A DNA stretch of 64,000 nucleotides from positions 27,417 to 91,416 of the forward strand of contig NZ_BCVE01000018.1 in the NCBI RefSeq assembly GCF_001591585.1, read 5' to 3'. Each line of letters opens with the position of its first letter. Positions within the stretch are counted from its first letter, which is position 1. The stretch comes from Niallia circulans NBRC 13626. GTDB taxonomy: Bacteria; Bacillota; Bacilli; Bacillales; Cytobacillaceae. Shown here one piece after another: positions 55,113 to 64,000 of this stretch. Both the position numbers and the translations under genes were made by a program. The notes under the pieces are model-generated. The model was given only the letters and a program-made list of their open reading frames with translations, ran no database searches and was not told where the DNA came from.

Positions 55113-55643
55113 ATGGGCGTACCTATCGAGGGTGAACCAATACAAATTCACAGTTATAAGCATAATGGGCACATCCATCGAATCTGGGACGAAACAACAA
55201 TACTTAAAGGGACGCAGAACTTAATTATAGGTGGCAATGATCGTACAATTGTTACGGAATCAGATGGAAGAACGTGGGTAACACGTGAACCGGCAATCTG
55301 TTATTTTCATTCCCAACAATGGTTTAATGTCATTGGCATGCTTAGAGAAGATGGCATTCATTATTATTGCAACCTAAGCTCACCGTTTATTTACGATGGA
55401 GAGGCACTTAAGTATATTGATTATGATTTGGACATCAAAATCTTTCCGGATATGACATTCAATTTACTAGATGAAGATGAGTATGAACGTCACCGCCAAG
55501 AAATGAAATATCCAGAGGTCATTGATCGTATTTTGAAGACGCAAGTAACGCAATTAATACATTGGATAAGACAAAGAAAAGGTCCCTTTGCACCAGATTT
55601 TGTTGATTTGTGGTATGAAAGATACTTAACGTACAGAAGTTAA
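55113..55643 (+). CDS. ntdP: Nucleoside tri- and diphosphate hydrolase Ntdp (YgaC, DUF402)
   Basis: This is a 176-residue DUF402 phosphatase that removes phosphates from nucleoside di- and triphosphates. It starts [28 protein letters not shown] and includes [23 protein letters not shown] sequence (here [18 protein letters not shown]), [29 protein letters not shown] with the metal-binding acidic residues, and [17 protein letters not shown]. The family enzyme in Staphylococcus aureus is Ntdp; YgaC is the B. subtilis name. AGGGGAG precedes the ATG. Confidence 0.94.
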   Translation: MGVPIEGEPIQIHSYKHNGHIHRIWDETTILKGTQNLIIGGNDRTIVTESDGRTWVTREPAICYFHSQQWFNVIGMLREDGIHYYCNLSSPFIYDGEALKYIDYDLDIKIFPDMTFNLLDEDEYERHRQEMKYPEVIDRILKTQVTQLIHWIRQRKGPFAPDFVDLWYERYLTYRS

Positions 55644-55655
55644 TATGGATGACTG

Positions 55656-55690
55656 AAAAAAGCATGTTGAATTTCAGCAGGCTTTTTTCT
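55656..55690 (+). terminator. Terminator after ntdP
   Basis: AAAAAAGC pairs with GCTTTTTT, with an inner pairing of TGAA and TTCA. Confidence 0.75.
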
Positions 55691-55739
55691 TATGCATTCG
55701 CTGCGAATAGTGATAAAATGGTTCATTGTTATTAAAACG

Positions 55740-56040
55740 ATTAAGAGTTTGAAGATTGATGGCTCGTGGGCCGTTTGGTTTGGGGAATGAGTGATGTTTA
55801 GAGGGGATTGATTCTGTGCCCGATTTGGTTTTGAAAGTGAGTTGAAGAAAATAGAGAGGGGCTCACTGTGTCCGAAGCGAAAAGAAAATGCGCGAACCGA
55901 GAAGAAAGAGTGGAAAAAGGTAAAAGAGACCCATCCCTCTGTGCCCGTTTCAAAAGAGCACAGAGCAGATCAGCCATGCTCACCAGTTTACGCGCTATCT
56001 TTCACAGTATTTTTAACAGAATGAGCTAAAATGAAGTTTT
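55740..56040 (+). other. G-rich gene-free leader upstream of ygaD
   Basis: This 300-bp stretch is richer in G than its surroundings and carries no credible gene. CTCTGTGC (55937-55944) pairs perfectly with GCACAGAG (55958-55965). TGTGCCCG occurs at two places (about 55814 and 55940), each near TTT/GAAA-rich sequence, and a GGTTTGG motif recurs here and at 54110. It may be a structured leader or a decayed repeat. Confidence 0.4.
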
Positions 56041-56093
56041 CCAAACACAAAAAAAGGAAAAAGAACAAATGCAACATAGAGAGGGGAGTATAT

Positions 56094-57842
56094 GTGGACA
56101 GTATTAAAAGGTATATGACCTTTGTAAAGCCATACCGCTGGCAAATCATAGGTACAATCATTATCGGCATTGTGAAATTTGCCATTCCGCTATTAATTCC
56201 ATTGTTATTAAAATATGTAATTGATGATATTATCAATAATCCAGCCTTAGATCAGGCAACTAAAATGAGCAATCTGTGGACAATCATGATTATTATGACC
56301 ATTGTCTTTATCGTGGTGAGACCACCGATTGAATACTATCGTCAATATTTCGCTCAATGGACTTCTAATAAAATTCTGTATGATATTAGAGATCAGCTTT
56401 TTATGCATCTGCAAAAATTGAGCCTGAAATATTATTCCAATACCCGTGCAGGGGAAGTTATTTCCCGTGTCATAAATGATGTGGAACAAACGAAAAACTT
56501 TATTTTAACCGGCCTAATGAATTTATGGTTAGATGCCGTAACGATTTTGATTACAATCGGAATCATGTTCACGATGGACGTAAAGCTAACATTTGTCTCT
56601 ATTATTTTACTGCCGTTTTACGCGCTTTCCGTTAGCTACTTTTTTGGGAATTTACGCAAATTAACAAGAGAAAGATCCCAAGCTTTAGCAGGCGTACAAA
56701 GCTTTCTCCATGAAAGAGTCCAAGGAATTTCGGTTATTAAAAGCTTTGCGACAGAAAATCATGAACAAAAGCATTTCCAAAAGTATAATAATACCTTCTT
56801 AGAAAAAGCGGTCAATCATACGAAATGGAATGCGAAAGCGTTCGCTGTCGTCAATACGATTACCGATATTTCGCCATTGATTGTAATTGCCTATTCAGGC
56901 TACCAAGTATTGAATGGCGATATATCACTTGGAGCGATGATGGCATTTTTTGCGTATATTGAAAGATTATATAATCCATTGAGAAGATTAGTGAATTCCT
57001 CTACGACCTTAACACAGTCTATCGCATCAATGGACAGGGTGTTTGATTTAATTGATGAAAAATACGATATTCAAGATAAACCAAATGCAGTTCCTTGTAC
57101 AAATGTAAAAGGAGATATTACTTTTGAAGAAGTGGACTTTGCTTACGATACAAACGATCCGAAAGTATTAGATAATATTTCCTTACATATTAAACAAGGA
57201 GAGACAGTAGCATTTGTTGGGATGAGCGGTGGCGGTAAGTCTTCCTTGATAAGTCTTATTCCAAGATTCTTTGATGTAACAGGAGGGAGAATTCTCTTAG
57301 ACGGAATAGATATCAGAGATGTGCAAGCACGTTCCTTGCGTGATCAAATTGGAATGGTTCTGCAAGAAAATATTCTCTTCAGTGAATCAATTAGGGAAAA
57401 TATTATGATAGGAAAGCCTAATGCGACTGAAGAGGAAGTAATTGCCGCTGCTAAAGCTGCCAATGCTCATGACTTTATCACCCAGCTTCCAGAAGGGTAT
57501 GAAACAAAAGTGGGCGAAAGAGGCGTGAAATTAAGCGGCGGTCAGAAGCAAAGAGTAGCAATTGCACGTGTATTCTTGAAAAACCCGCCAATCTTAATTT
57601 TGGACGAGGCCACTTCTGCCTTAGACTTGGAAAGTGAACAGTCCATTCAAGAATCACTAGAAGAACTGGCCAAAGACAGAACGACCCTAATTGTAGCCCA
57701 TCGTTTATCTACGATTACTCATGCCGATCGCATCATTTTGATTGAACATGGAAAAATTATGGAAGATGGTACACATGAGGAACTAATGAAATTGCAAGGT
57801 CATTATCACGATCTATTTCAAATTCAGCAATTAGGAAATTAG
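56094..57842 (+). CDS. ygaD: ABC exporter, YgaD (BmrA/MsbA-like homodimer type)
   Basis: This is a 582-residue full half-transporter: membrane domain about 1-320 (six helices) and ATPase about 335-580. Walker A is GMSGGGKSS, signature [15 protein letters not shown], Walker [14 protein letters not shown]-loop IVAHRLST. I use GTG 56094 because GAGGGGAG lies five bases upstream; B. subtilis YgaD has nearly the same length. Position between ntdP and ygaE is conserved. It probably acts as a homodimeric lipid or drug exporter; the substrate is unknown. Confidence 0.92.
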   Translation: MDSIKRYMTFVKPYRWQIIGTIIIGIVKFAIPLLIPLLLKYVIDDIINNPALDQATKMSNLWTIMIIMTIVFIVVRPPIEYYRQYFAQWTSNKILYDIRDQLFMHLQKLSLKYYSNTRAGEVISRVINDVEQTKNFILTGLMNLWLDAVTILITIGIMFTMDVKLTFVSIILLPFYALSVSYFFGNLRKLTRERSQALAGVQSFLHERVQGISVIKSFATENHEQKHFQKYNNTFLEKAVNHTKWNAKAFAVVNTITDISPLIVIAYSGYQVLNGDISLGAMMAFFAYIERLYNPLRRLVNSSTTLTQSIASMDRVFDLIDEKYDIQDKPNAVPCTNVKGDITFEEVDFAYDTNDPKVLDNISLHIKQGETVAFVGMSGGGKSSLISLIPRFFDVTGGRILLDGIDIRDVQARSLRDQIGMVLQENILFSESIRENIMIGKPNATEEEVIAAAKAANAHDFITQLPEGYETKVGERGVKLSGGQKQRVAIARVFLKNPPILILDEATSALDLESEQSIQESLEELAKDRTTLIVAHRLSTITHADRIILIEHGKIMEDGTHEELMKLQGHYHDLFQIQQLGN

Positions 57843-57846
57843 AGAT

Positions 57847-57883
57847 AAAAAAGGATCCAGAAGCAAGTACTGGATCCTTTTTT
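57847..57883. terminator. Bidirectional terminator between ygaD and ygaE
   Basis: AAAAAAGGATCCAG pairs with CTGGATCCTTTTTT around a 9-base loop. Confidence 0.95.
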
Positions 57884-57886
57884 ATT

Positions 57887-58972
57887 TTACTCTTCAATCG
57901 TTACATCAGCTTCATGCTGATGATGAACTTGAATGGAAGTGATTAATGTATCTAGATGCTCTACATTCTCGTCATATTCAATAATGGCAGAAACAATTTG
58001 CATCATATGATATTGCTTTAATTCTTCTTCATTTTCAAGTACGGATGGTTCTGTCTCTTTATAGTAAAGCATTAACTCTTGGAAAAGCATATTTCGGTCA
58101 AGAGAAATGCTGCCTTCTTCAAAAACAACATTTGGCTTTACTTTTCCAATAAATTTAAGCATGACATGTTCATGATGGTGAATAAGGCAGTCAAGCTGCT
58201 GTTGAATAATATTTTGAAAATCCTCCGGCAAACTTAATAACTCATTTTCATATCGATGAATCTTTTTCAAGGTTTGAAAAGATTTCTTTAATGTGGCAAT
58301 CATTTGCCGGTAAATGACTAATTTTCTCGTTTTTAATAAAGTTGTTCTTTTAAAATAATTCCGCTCTTCTTTGTACAGGATATATAACTGATCAATGCGC
58401 ATTAAACGTTCCGACATTTTATCGATATCATTCTTTAACAGACTATGTTCCGATGCATGTCTAATGTTTAGGCGGATCCATTTTGTTATTTCCTCACTTA
58501 AATCGGAAAGTTGATTGTACAATTTATTTTCATACTTAGGTGGTATAAAAATCAGATTGACAGTCGAAGCAGAAAGAATTCCGAGCATTACCGTCGAGAA
58601 GCGAATAATCGCAAAGGTAATGAAATCATCTGTAGGTGATTCCATAATGGCAATCAAGGTAACTACAGATAAAGTAATTGTCTTTTCTAAGTGTAATTTT
58701 AAGTTGATTGTAATAACAATGATGGCGGCAAGTCCAATAATAAAAACGTTGTTACCAAAGCTTAATACAAAGATGACTGCGATAATAGCACCAATGATAT
58801 TGCCTTGTACTTGTTCAATGATCGATAAATAAGAACGATAGACAGTTGGCTGTATAGCAAAAATGGCAGAAATTCCTGCGAAAACAGGAGTTGGTGCATT
58901 TAAAAGTTGCGCTAGAAATAAAGCTAACACGATGGCGATTCCTGTTTTCAGAACGCGCGCTCCTAATGTCAT
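57887..58972 (-). CDS. ygaE: YgaE, FUSC/aromatic acid exporter family protein
   Basis: This is a 361-residue protein. Residues 1-150 are hydrophobic with about six helices (ARVLKTGIAIVLALFLAQLLNAPTPVFAGISAIFAIQPTVYRSYLSIIEQVQGNIIGA), a pattern of the ArAE_1/FUSC-type exporter family. The rest is a soluble helical domain ending in an acidic tail. The substrate is unknown. The start is preceded by AAAGGAACAC on the minus strand. The order ygaD-ygaE-gsaB matches B. subtilis. Confidence 0.9.
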   Translation of the reverse strand: MTLGARVLKTGIAIVLALFLAQLLNAPTPVFAGISAIFAIQPTVYRSYLSIIEQVQGNIIGAIIAVIFVLSFGNNVFIIGLAAIIVITINLKLHLEKTITLSVVTLIAIMESPTDDFITFAIIRFSTVMLGILSASTVNLIFIPPKYENKLYNQLSDLSEEITKWIRLNIRHASEHSLLKNDIDKMSERLMRIDQLYILYKEERNYFKRTTLLKTRKLVIYRQMIATLKKSFQTLKKIHRYENELLSLPEDFQNIIQQQLDCLIHHHEHVMLKFIGKVKPNVVFEEGSISLDRNMLFQELMLYYKETEPSVLENEEELKQYHMMQIVSAIIEYDENVEHLDTLITSIQVHHQHEADVTIEE

Positions 58973-59204
58973 AAATAAGTGTTCCTTTCATTTAATCTTT
59001 CTAACTATTTTCTTATACCCCTTACTTTTTGCGAAAAACACGAAAAGTAAACACAATAATGTACTATACATTGATTAGATGTGAACTTCAATAGACTGAT
59101 GACTGATTTTTTCTTTTTTCGAAGGATTTTAAAAAAATGGACATATTGTTGTTAAAATTGAAATGGTTTTACATAATAGTAGAAGGTGTAAAACGTTCTA
59201 ATGG

Positions 59205-59290
59205 GGGACTGATTTCCGCTGAGGGCGCGGGGCAGGCGGGGAGTCTTCTCGGCGTTCATTCCGCTTCAATCATCTGTGGTGGAATTTTAG
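59205..59290. repeat. Probable Bacillaceae extragenic repeat element
   Basis: The stretch contains GACTGATTTCCGCTGAGGGC followed by a GC-rich tract (GGCAGGCGGGGAGTCTTCTC) and GGCGTTCATTCCGC. It resembles a common dispersed element I know from Bacillus genomes (TGATTTCCGCT then a GC-rich inverted repeat). It is the only copy in the window, and far more GC-rich than its surroundings in a 417-bp gene-free region (58973-59389). Confidence 0.5.
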
Positions 59291-59351
59291 AGAGAGCTTA
59301 TATCTATTTAATTTAAAAGAGGAAGAGATAGTAGATCACTTTTGTGAAAAT

Positions 59352-59383
59352 AAAAAAGGTCCAGAATTCCTCTGAACCTTTTT
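59352..59383. terminator. Terminator of gsaB
   Basis: AAAAAAGGTCCAGA pairs with TCTGAACCTTTTT with one mismatch and a 5-base loop, symmetric enough for both directions. Confidence 0.88.
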
Positions 59384-59389
59384 CTAAAC

Positions 59390-60694
59390 TTAAAACTTAT
59401 ATTCTTCTTTTAATGCAGCGAACGCTTGGTCAACCGCGTGCAGGGTTGCTTCGATATCTTCTTCTGTATGCGCGATAGTGATGAACCATGCTTCGTATTT
59501 GGATGGTGCCAGCATGATTCCTTGTTCTACTAATAGCTTGAAGAAGCGGCCAAACATTTCACTGTCAGTGCTTTCTGCTTGTTTGTAGTTGTAGACCTTC
59601 TCGGTAGTAAAGAAGACAGTAAGTGCTCCTTTTAGGCGGTTAATAGTAATTGGAACATTGTATTTGGCAGCTGCTTCTAAAATGCCATTTTCTAATAATG
59701 CGCCTAATTTATCGAGATGATCGTATACGCCTTCTTGCTTTAATACTTCTAGACAAGCGATTCCAGCTTGGATGGAGGCTGGGTTTCCAGCATGAGTTCC
59801 TGCTTGGTATGCTGGTCCAACTGGTGCCACTTGATCCATGATTTCTTTTCTTCCGCCATAAGCGCCGATTGGAAGACCGCCGCCGATTACTTTTCCTAAG
59901 GCGGTCAGGTCAGGGTAAACACCTAATAAATCCTGTGCTCCACCGTAAGTAAAGCGGAAAGCAGTAATTACCTCATCATAAATAACAAGTGCGCCTGCTG
60001 CATGTGTTAAATCATTAATTCCCTGTAAAAATCCTTCCACTGGTTCAACAATTCCAAAGTTCCCAACGATTGGCTCGACAAGAACGGCGGCCACTTGATC
60101 ACCCCATTTATCCAATGCATCTTTATAGGCATCTAAATCATTGAAAGGAACCGTGATAACGTCTGCAGCAATTACTGCAGGAACACCGGCAGAATCTGGT
60201 GTGCCAAGCGTAGAAGGACCTGAACCAGCTGCGACAAGCATTGGATCAGAGTGACCATGGTAGCATCCAGCGAATTTGATGACTTTATTTCTGCCAGTAT
60301 ACGCGCGAGCAACACGAATGGTAGTCATTACTGCTTCTGTTCCAGAATTCATAAAACGGATTTTTTCCATGGAAGGAATTGCTTCCTGCAGCATTTTCGC
60401 GAATTTCACTTCATGCGGAGTTGGCGTTCCGAATAATAGGCCAGTTTCTGCAGCGCGTGTTACTGCCTTTGTAATATGTGGATGAGCATGTCCTGTAACA
60501 ATCGGACCGTATGCAGCTAAATAATCGATATATTGATTTCCGTCTACATCAAAGAAGTAAGCACCTTGTCCTCTTTCCATTACGATCGGTGACCCGCCGC
60601 CAACCGCCTTATAAGAGCGCGAAGGACTGTTGACACCTCCGACAATAATCTCTAAAGCTTCTTCATGCAATCGTTCTGAATTTGTATGTAACAT
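59390..60694 (-). CDS. gsaB: Glutamate-1-semialdehyde 2,1-aminomutase, GsaB type
   Basis: This is a 434-residue PLP enzyme converting glutamate-1-semialdehyde to 5-aminolevulinate for heme synthesis. Features are [80 protein letters not shown], and the Schiff-base lysine in [18 protein letters not shown]. subtilis has hemL and the paralogue gsaB; the location between ygaE and bcp marks this as gsaB. AGGAGG precedes the ATG. Confidence 0.95.
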   Translation of the reverse strand: MLHTNSERLHEEALEIIVGGVNSPSRSYKAVGGGSPIVMERGQGAYFFDVDGNQYIDYLAAYGPIVTGHAHPHITKAVTRAAETGLLFGTPTPHEVKFAKMLQEAIPSMEKIRFMNSGTEAVMTTIRVARAYTGRNKVIKFAGCYHGHSDPMLVAAGSGPSTLGTPDSAGVPAVIAADVITVPFNDLDAYKDALDKWGDQVAAVLVEPIVGNFGIVEPVEGFLQGINDLTHAAGALVIYDEVITAFRFTYGGAQDLLGVYPDLTALGKVIGGGLPIGAYGGRKEIMDQVAPVGPAYQAGTHAGNPASIQAGIACLEVLKQEGVYDHLDKLGALLENGILEAAAKYNVPITINRLKGALTVFFTTEKVYNYKQAESTDSEMFGRFFKLLVEQGIMLAPSKYEAWFITIAHTEEDIEATLHAVDQAFAALKEEYKF

Positions 60695-60910
60695 ATAAAC
60701 CTCCTATAAATCGTATCATTCTATAAAAAATACCTTCCCCCATTTTAGCACTTTTTAAAAGAAGTTAAAGGGAAACAGCTTTTTAACCTAAGAGTACCTT
60801 TCCTACGTTTTCAATAGGAGAAATGGATAAACGAATAAATAAACAAGACAAGCATAGATATTAATGATAGAGGAATCACATTTATTGCAAGGAAGTAAGG
60901 AGGTAAGGAA

Positions 60911-61315
60911 ATGTTTTATGTCTTATTAGCACTCATTCTATTTTTTATTGCAATGAGCTTAAAAACACTATTTGTTCCTTACCGCAGAAAAGAAAAATGG
61001 GTCTCATTCGAGAATTTTATGTACTTAATTTTTGTCTATATCACCATTATGATTGGCTTTGGTCTAATCTATACATTATTCCAGATGAATGGCATCCCGG
61101 TTTATAATGATGGACAGGCGCCTTCTTTAAACTATGACTTCTTTCATACACTCCATACGAGTATTTATTTTAGCGGGGTGACCTTATTTTCCGTAGGGTT
61201 TGGTGATTTAATGCCAATTGGTATGGGACGAATGGTTGTCCTTATTGAAGCATTGATCGGATACACGATTCCTGCTGCTTTTGTAGCACGAGCAGTATTT
61301 GATCTGAACAACTAG
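60911..61315 (+). CDS. Two-TM potassium channel family protein
   Basis: This is a 134-residue ion channel subunit. TM1 (about 1-22), a further hydrophobic segment (about 35-60), a pore loop with filter SVGFGDLMP (variant of TVGYGD), and an inner helix (about 105-130). There is no C-terminal RCK or other regulatory domain, so it may be ungated or controlled in trans. GGAGGTAAGGAA precedes the ATG. It lies between gsaB and bcp; I do not remember a channel gene at this spot in B. subtilis. Confidence 0.88.
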   Translation: MFYVLLALILFFIAMSLKTLFVPYRRKEKWVSFENFMYLIFVYITIMIGFGLIYTLFQMNGIPVYNDGQAPSLNYDFFHTLHTSIYFSGVTLFSVGFGDLMPIGMGRMVVLIEALIGYTIPAAFVARAVFDLNN

Positions 61316-61384
61316 CAAACTGCTTTTCTTGATTCATGGAAGCATTTTAGGTAGGCTTGAATAAAAAAGCAAAGGCGGGATAAT

Positions 61385-61855
61385 ATGTCTGTTCATATTG
61401 GAGAAGCAGTGCCAGATTTTGAATTAGAAGCAAATGATGGAGAGAAAATAAAATTATCCGATTATCGAGGGAGGAATGTTGTCTTATATTTTTATCCGAA
61501 AGATATGACACCAGGATGTACAACAGAAGCATGTGATTTTCGCGATAATCATGAAGATTTCCAAGGTTACAACGCAGTAGTACTAGGAGTCAGCCCTGAT
61601 CCGATTGCAAGACATCAGAAATTTATTGAAAAGCACGAGCTGCCATTCCCATTATTATCGGATGAAAATCATGAAGTAGCGGAAAGCTTTGATGTCTGGA
61701 AATTAAAAAAGAATTTCGGAAAAGAGTATATGGGAATTGAAAGATCAACCTTCTTGATCGATAAAGAAGGGAAGCTTGTGAAGGAATGGCGCAAAGTAAA
61801 AGTCGCTGGTCATGTAGAAGAAATCAAACAAGCTTTAGAAAAAATCGAAGCCTAA
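61385..61855 (+). CDS. bcp: Thioredoxin-dependent thiol peroxidase Bcp (YgaF)
   Basis: This is a 156-residue atypical 2-Cys peroxiredoxin. The peroxidatic cysteine is in DMTPGCTTEACDFRDN, with the resolving cysteine five residues later. Conserved segments are VLYFYPKDMTPG and GVSPDPIARHQKFIEKHELPFPLLSDENHEV, and IERSTFLIDKEGKLVKEWRKVKVAGH at the C-terminus. It removes peroxides using thioredoxin. It is next to perR, as in B. subtilis, though no PerR box is visible in front of it. Confidence 0.95.
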   Translation: MSVHIGEAVPDFELEANDGEKIKLSDYRGRNVVLYFYPKDMTPGCTTEACDFRDNHEDFQGYNAVVLGVSPDPIARHQKFIEKHELPFPLLSDENHEVAESFDVWKLKKNFGKEYMGIERSTFLIDKEGKLVKEWRKVKVAGHVEEIKQALEKIEA

Positions 61856-61942
61856 TTTTTAAGGTAGGGACTTTTGTCCATTCATTAAAAGCCGAAGAGC
61901 ATATTGTATAGTGAGCATATACCTCCTCATATATATGTCGGT

Positions 61943-61974
61943 GGCCAACGAAAGCGTTCGTTGGTCTTTTTTTA
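61943..61974 (+). terminator. Terminator after bcp
   Basis: GCCAACGAA pairs with TTCGTTGGT around a short loop, then a T run. Confidence 0.92.
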
Positions 61975-62160
61975 TGGAGAAAAGGGGAAATGGATAAAAC
62001 TTCTGGTGAAAAAAGTAAGGTCTCATGCATATAATGTAAGTGTATTATCAATAACATCTTAGCATCGACTATTATGTAATAGTATCTATTGTTAAATAAT
62101 CATTATTGTTTATTCAGATTGTTCATACATCTAGAAAACCGCGCTCTTACAGTAACTGTG

Positions 62161-62207
62161 TTGACAAAACCCTCCTATTATTAGTACACTATTTATAAAC
62201 ATTATAA
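62161..62207 (+). promoter_or_regulatory. perR promoter with overlapping PerR box
   Basis: TTGACA (62161-62166) and TACACT (62185-62190) are 18 bases apart. TTATAAACATTATAA (62193-62207) matches the PerR box TTATAATNATTATAA at all but one position and covers the expected transcription start, indicating autoregulation. Confidence 0.85.
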
Positions 62208-62242
62208 AATAAGAATATCTTTTAGAAATGGGGTGCATGTCC

Positions 62243-62680
62243 GTGGAACATAATGAGTTGCAAGAAGCTCTTGATAAGCTGAAAGAAACAGGAGTGCGCA
62301 TTACCCCGCAGCGTCATGCGATACTTGAATATTTAATAAGCTCAATGTCACATCCGACTGCCGATGAAATTTATAAAGCACTTGAAGGCAAATTTCCAAA
62401 TATGAGTGTAGCCACTGTTTATAATAATTTAAGAGTTTTTCGTGAAGTGAATTTAGTAAAGGAACTGACATACGGAGATTCCTCCAGCCGGTTTGATTTT
62501 ATAACTTCTCACCATTATCATATTATCTGTAAAGAGTGTGGCAAAATAGTTGATTTCCATTATCCAGGACTTGATGAGGTAGAGCAATTTGCCAGCCATG
62601 TTTCAGGATTCAAAATCAGCCACCACCGTCTGGAAATTTACGGTACTTGTCCTGATTGTGCTCAAAAAGAAGCGCACTAA
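62243..62680 (+). CDS. perR: Peroxide-responsive repressor PerR
   Basis: This is a Fur-family metalloregulator of 145 residues if started at GTG 62243, the same length as in B. subtilis; GGGGTG is seven bases upstream, whereas ATG 62228 has no ribosome binding site. DNA-binding helix: [24 protein letters not shown]. Regulatory metal ligands lie in [24 protein letters not shown] and SHHRLEIYG, including the histidines oxidised by peroxide. The structural zinc cysteines are the pairs CKEC and CPDC. Autoregulation is indicated by the box at its promoter. Confidence 0.96.
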   Translation: MEHNELQEALDKLKETGVRITPQRHAILEYLISSMSHPTADEIYKALEGKFPNMSVATVYNNLRVFREVNLVKELTYGDSSSRFDFITSHHYHIICKECGKIVDFHYPGLDEVEQFASHVSGFKISHHRLEIYGTCPDCAQKEAH

Positions 62681-62691
62681 TGTAGAGAATA

Positions 62692-62768
62692 GAAGAGGCT
62701 GTCTTTTTAAGAGTTACTTTCGTATAAACGTAGCGAGGGGAAATCTTAAAAAGATATCCTCTTTTTTC
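62692..62768 (+). terminator. Terminator after perR
   Basis: TCTTTTTAAGA (about 62711) pairs with TCTTAAAAAGA (about 62744), with AGAGG outside pairing CCTCT and a terminal T run. The large loop contains GTAGCGAGG. Confidence 0.7.
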
Positions 62769-62952
62769 TGTTTAATCGTTGAAACGAGACTGAAATATTA
62801 TATGGCAGAAATGATAGCAAAAAGTAATTCTATTTTTAAACAAGTTATAGTAAGATTTCATGTATGCCTTGGAAATAGGGCAGGATTTTAAGAGAAAATG
62901 TCGAAATAATACGAAACGAATAAAATTTATTCATGGAGATGGAGGAATAACG

Positions 62953-63825
62953 ATGGAAGATATTCTTCGTCCTATATATCAAGAAAGAGCTAGCCAGACA
63001 AATACATTGGGCGTATTAATCATTGATAAGAAACAAAATGAAATGACTGTGACAGATACTTTTGATACAGTCATGCTAATTATTGTGAAAGAAGCAGAAC
63101 AGCCTGTTTTTATCAAGCACTATACATATGCAGATAAGAAAGCGGCTCTACATATTGTTACAGAAAAACAATTAAGAAGCTGGATTTTATTAGGGAATAA
63201 CAAAAGAATTTTTGAATGGATATATAATGGGAGAGTTGTTTTTGATCGCAATGAATTTATTTATCAACTCAAAAATGAGTTGAAAGAATTTCCCGTTAAC
63301 GAAAGAAAACAAAAAATGGCGCTAGAATTCGCCAAGCTTATTAAACGATATATGGATGGGAAAGCGTTCTTTGAAAATAAACATTATCTGGACGCCTATA
63401 ATGATATTGTTCATTCCTTACATCATTTAGCTCGATTAGCTGTGATCGAAAATGGATTCCACCCAGAAGTAACCGTATGGAGCCAAGTAAAACAAATGGA
63501 GCCAGAAATCTATAAACTATATGTAGAATTAGTAAATAGTGATGAACCCATTGAAAAGAGACTCGAGCTATTATTCTTAGCAAGTGAATTTTTAATTCAT
63601 TCAAGAATGAGAACAAGCACAAGCTATATACTCGATATATTAAAAGAAAAAGACGCTTGGACATTTAACGAACTGTTAGAAAAAGAAGAACTGCTTATCT
63701 ACGCAGTTGATTTAGGAATGTTGATCGAATACTTAATCGATAAGCATTTAATAGAAGTAGTCAACATTTCTACGAAAAGCCCAGGTGTTTATCATCGATG
63801 CTATCGTGTTTTAGAAAAAAAATAA
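62953..63825 (+). CDS. ygxA: YgxA, nucleotidyltransferase-like protein
   Basis: This is a 290-residue protein beginning MEDILRPIYQERASQTNTLGVLIIDK, with the start set by TGGAGGAATAACG. The N-terminal part resembles a nucleotidyltransferase fold; the middle is helical (ALEFAKLIKRYMDGKAFFENKHYLDAYNDIVHSLHHLARLAVIENGFHPEVTVWSQVKQMEPEIYKLY) and the C-terminus looks like a winged helix. B. subtilis YgxA has about the same length and the same place between perR and an rRNA operon. The function is unknown. Confidence 0.92.
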   Translation: MEDILRPIYQERASQTNTLGVLIIDKKQNEMTVTDTFDTVMLIIVKEAEQPVFIKHYTYADKKAALHIVTEKQLRSWILLGNNKRIFEWIYNGRVVFDRNEFIYQLKNELKEFPVNERKQKMALEFAKLIKRYMDGKAFFENKHYLDAYNDIVHSLHHLARLAVIENGFHPEVTVWSQVKQMEPEIYKLYVELVNSDEPIEKRLELLFLASEFLIHSRMRTSTSYILDILKEKDAWTFNELLEKEELLIYAVDLGMLIEYLIDKHLIEVVNISTKSPGVYHRCYRVLEKK

Positions 63826-63844
63826 AAAAGTTTTAGAAAAAGTG

Positions 63845-63873
63845 TTGACCATTATCGTAGAATAATGTTATAT
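63845..63873 (+). promoter_or_regulatory. rRNA operon promoter P1
   Basis: TTGACC (63845-63850), 17 bases, TTATAT (63868-63873). It lies right after ygxA and resembles the second promoter 98 bp downstream. CCGTCG and CGACGG flank the stretch between the two promoters. Confidence 0.75.
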
Positions 63874-63942
63874 TAATATCCGTCGCTGAAACAACACGAA
63901 CTGTTGAAGTAAACGACGGAATAGAATTTCTAAAAAACACTA

Positions 63943-63971
63943 TTGACAATAAAGGTTGATAGATGTTATAT
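63943..63971 (+). promoter_or_regulatory. rRNA operon promoter P2
   Basis: TTGACA (63943-63948), 17 bases, TTATAT (63966-63971). The tandem arrangement, strong -35 boxes and the conserved location after ygxA indicate the start of an rRNA operon whose 16S gene lies beyond the window. Confidence 0.82.
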
Positions 63972-64000
63972 TAGGAAAGTCGCTTCCTAAGTGACTAACT

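Overview
The window is low-GC, Firmicutes-type DNA from a spore-forming member of the Bacillaceae. Evidence for this is three small acid-soluble spore protein genes (sspO, sspK, sspE), strong AGGAGG-type ribosome binding sites, many TTG/GTG starts, and a long block from yfhE to ygxA in the Bacillus subtilis order. A Niallia/Bacillus circulans-type host is my guess only. The window ends at the promoters of an rRNA operon, which is also the B. subtilis arrangement after ygxA.

Layout. 1-1016: the 5' end of an IS256-family element, inserted next to or inside a 52-bp tandem repeat array. 1121-4011: an ArsR-type regulator divergent from a GH51 arabinofuranosidase with a cre-overlapped promoter. 4456-8120: the class Ib ribonucleotide reductase operon nrdI-nrdE-nrdF with two NrdR boxes. 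8290-10166: sigM-yhdL-yhdK with an ECF-type promoter. 10303-13841: a two-gene ABC exporter. 14075-18357: a threonine-aldolase-like enzyme, two GNAT acetyltransferases and a fused Dpp/Opp-type permease without its partners. 18478-22344: a chemoreceptor with a SigD-like promoter, an MFS efflux pump and sspO. 22696-23976: a YcdB-like protein of unknown role. 24040-27815: a YpdA/YpdB-like two-component system followed by an OFA-family MFS carrier, with a matching operator between them. 28098-29951: xpaC-telA behind a SigW-type promoter. 29993-30585: queT under a preQ1 riboswitch. 31574-36672: a MacA/MacB-type efflux operon with its own two-component system. 37227-37590: a second tandem array that ends in a palindrome. 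37914-43222: a liv branched-chain amino acid ABC operon behind CodY-like boxes. 43280-44326: phosphogluconolactonase. 45085-47934: a large wall-anchored GH43 arabinanase. 48111-48224: a cluster of DnaA-box-like sequences. 48290-63825: the yfhE-recX-yfhH-sspK-yfhJ-yfhP-mutY-yfhS-fabL-sspE-ygaB-ntdP-ygaD-ygaE-gsaB-channel-bcp-perR-ygxA block. 63845-64000: rRNA P1 and P2 promoters.

How the parts work together. The GH43 protein would cut arabinan at the cell wall and the intracellular GH51 enzyme would release arabinose from the fragments. Both genes carry cre-like sites, so carbon catabolite repression is likely. The YpdA/B-like pair most probably senses an external carboxylate such as pyruvate and switches on the adjacent carrier. 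NrdR, PerR, CodY, SigM, SigW, SigD and SigG signals all precede the genes they would be expected to control. The right third is ordinary conserved Bacillus chromosome. The left part is more variable. I saw no tRNA, complete rRNA gene, CRISPR array or prophage. The most noteworthy items are the YpdAB-type circuit with its operator, the DnaA-box-like cluster, the two tandem arrays, the ArsR-type regulator with a large C-terminal domain, and the wall-anchored arabinanase.
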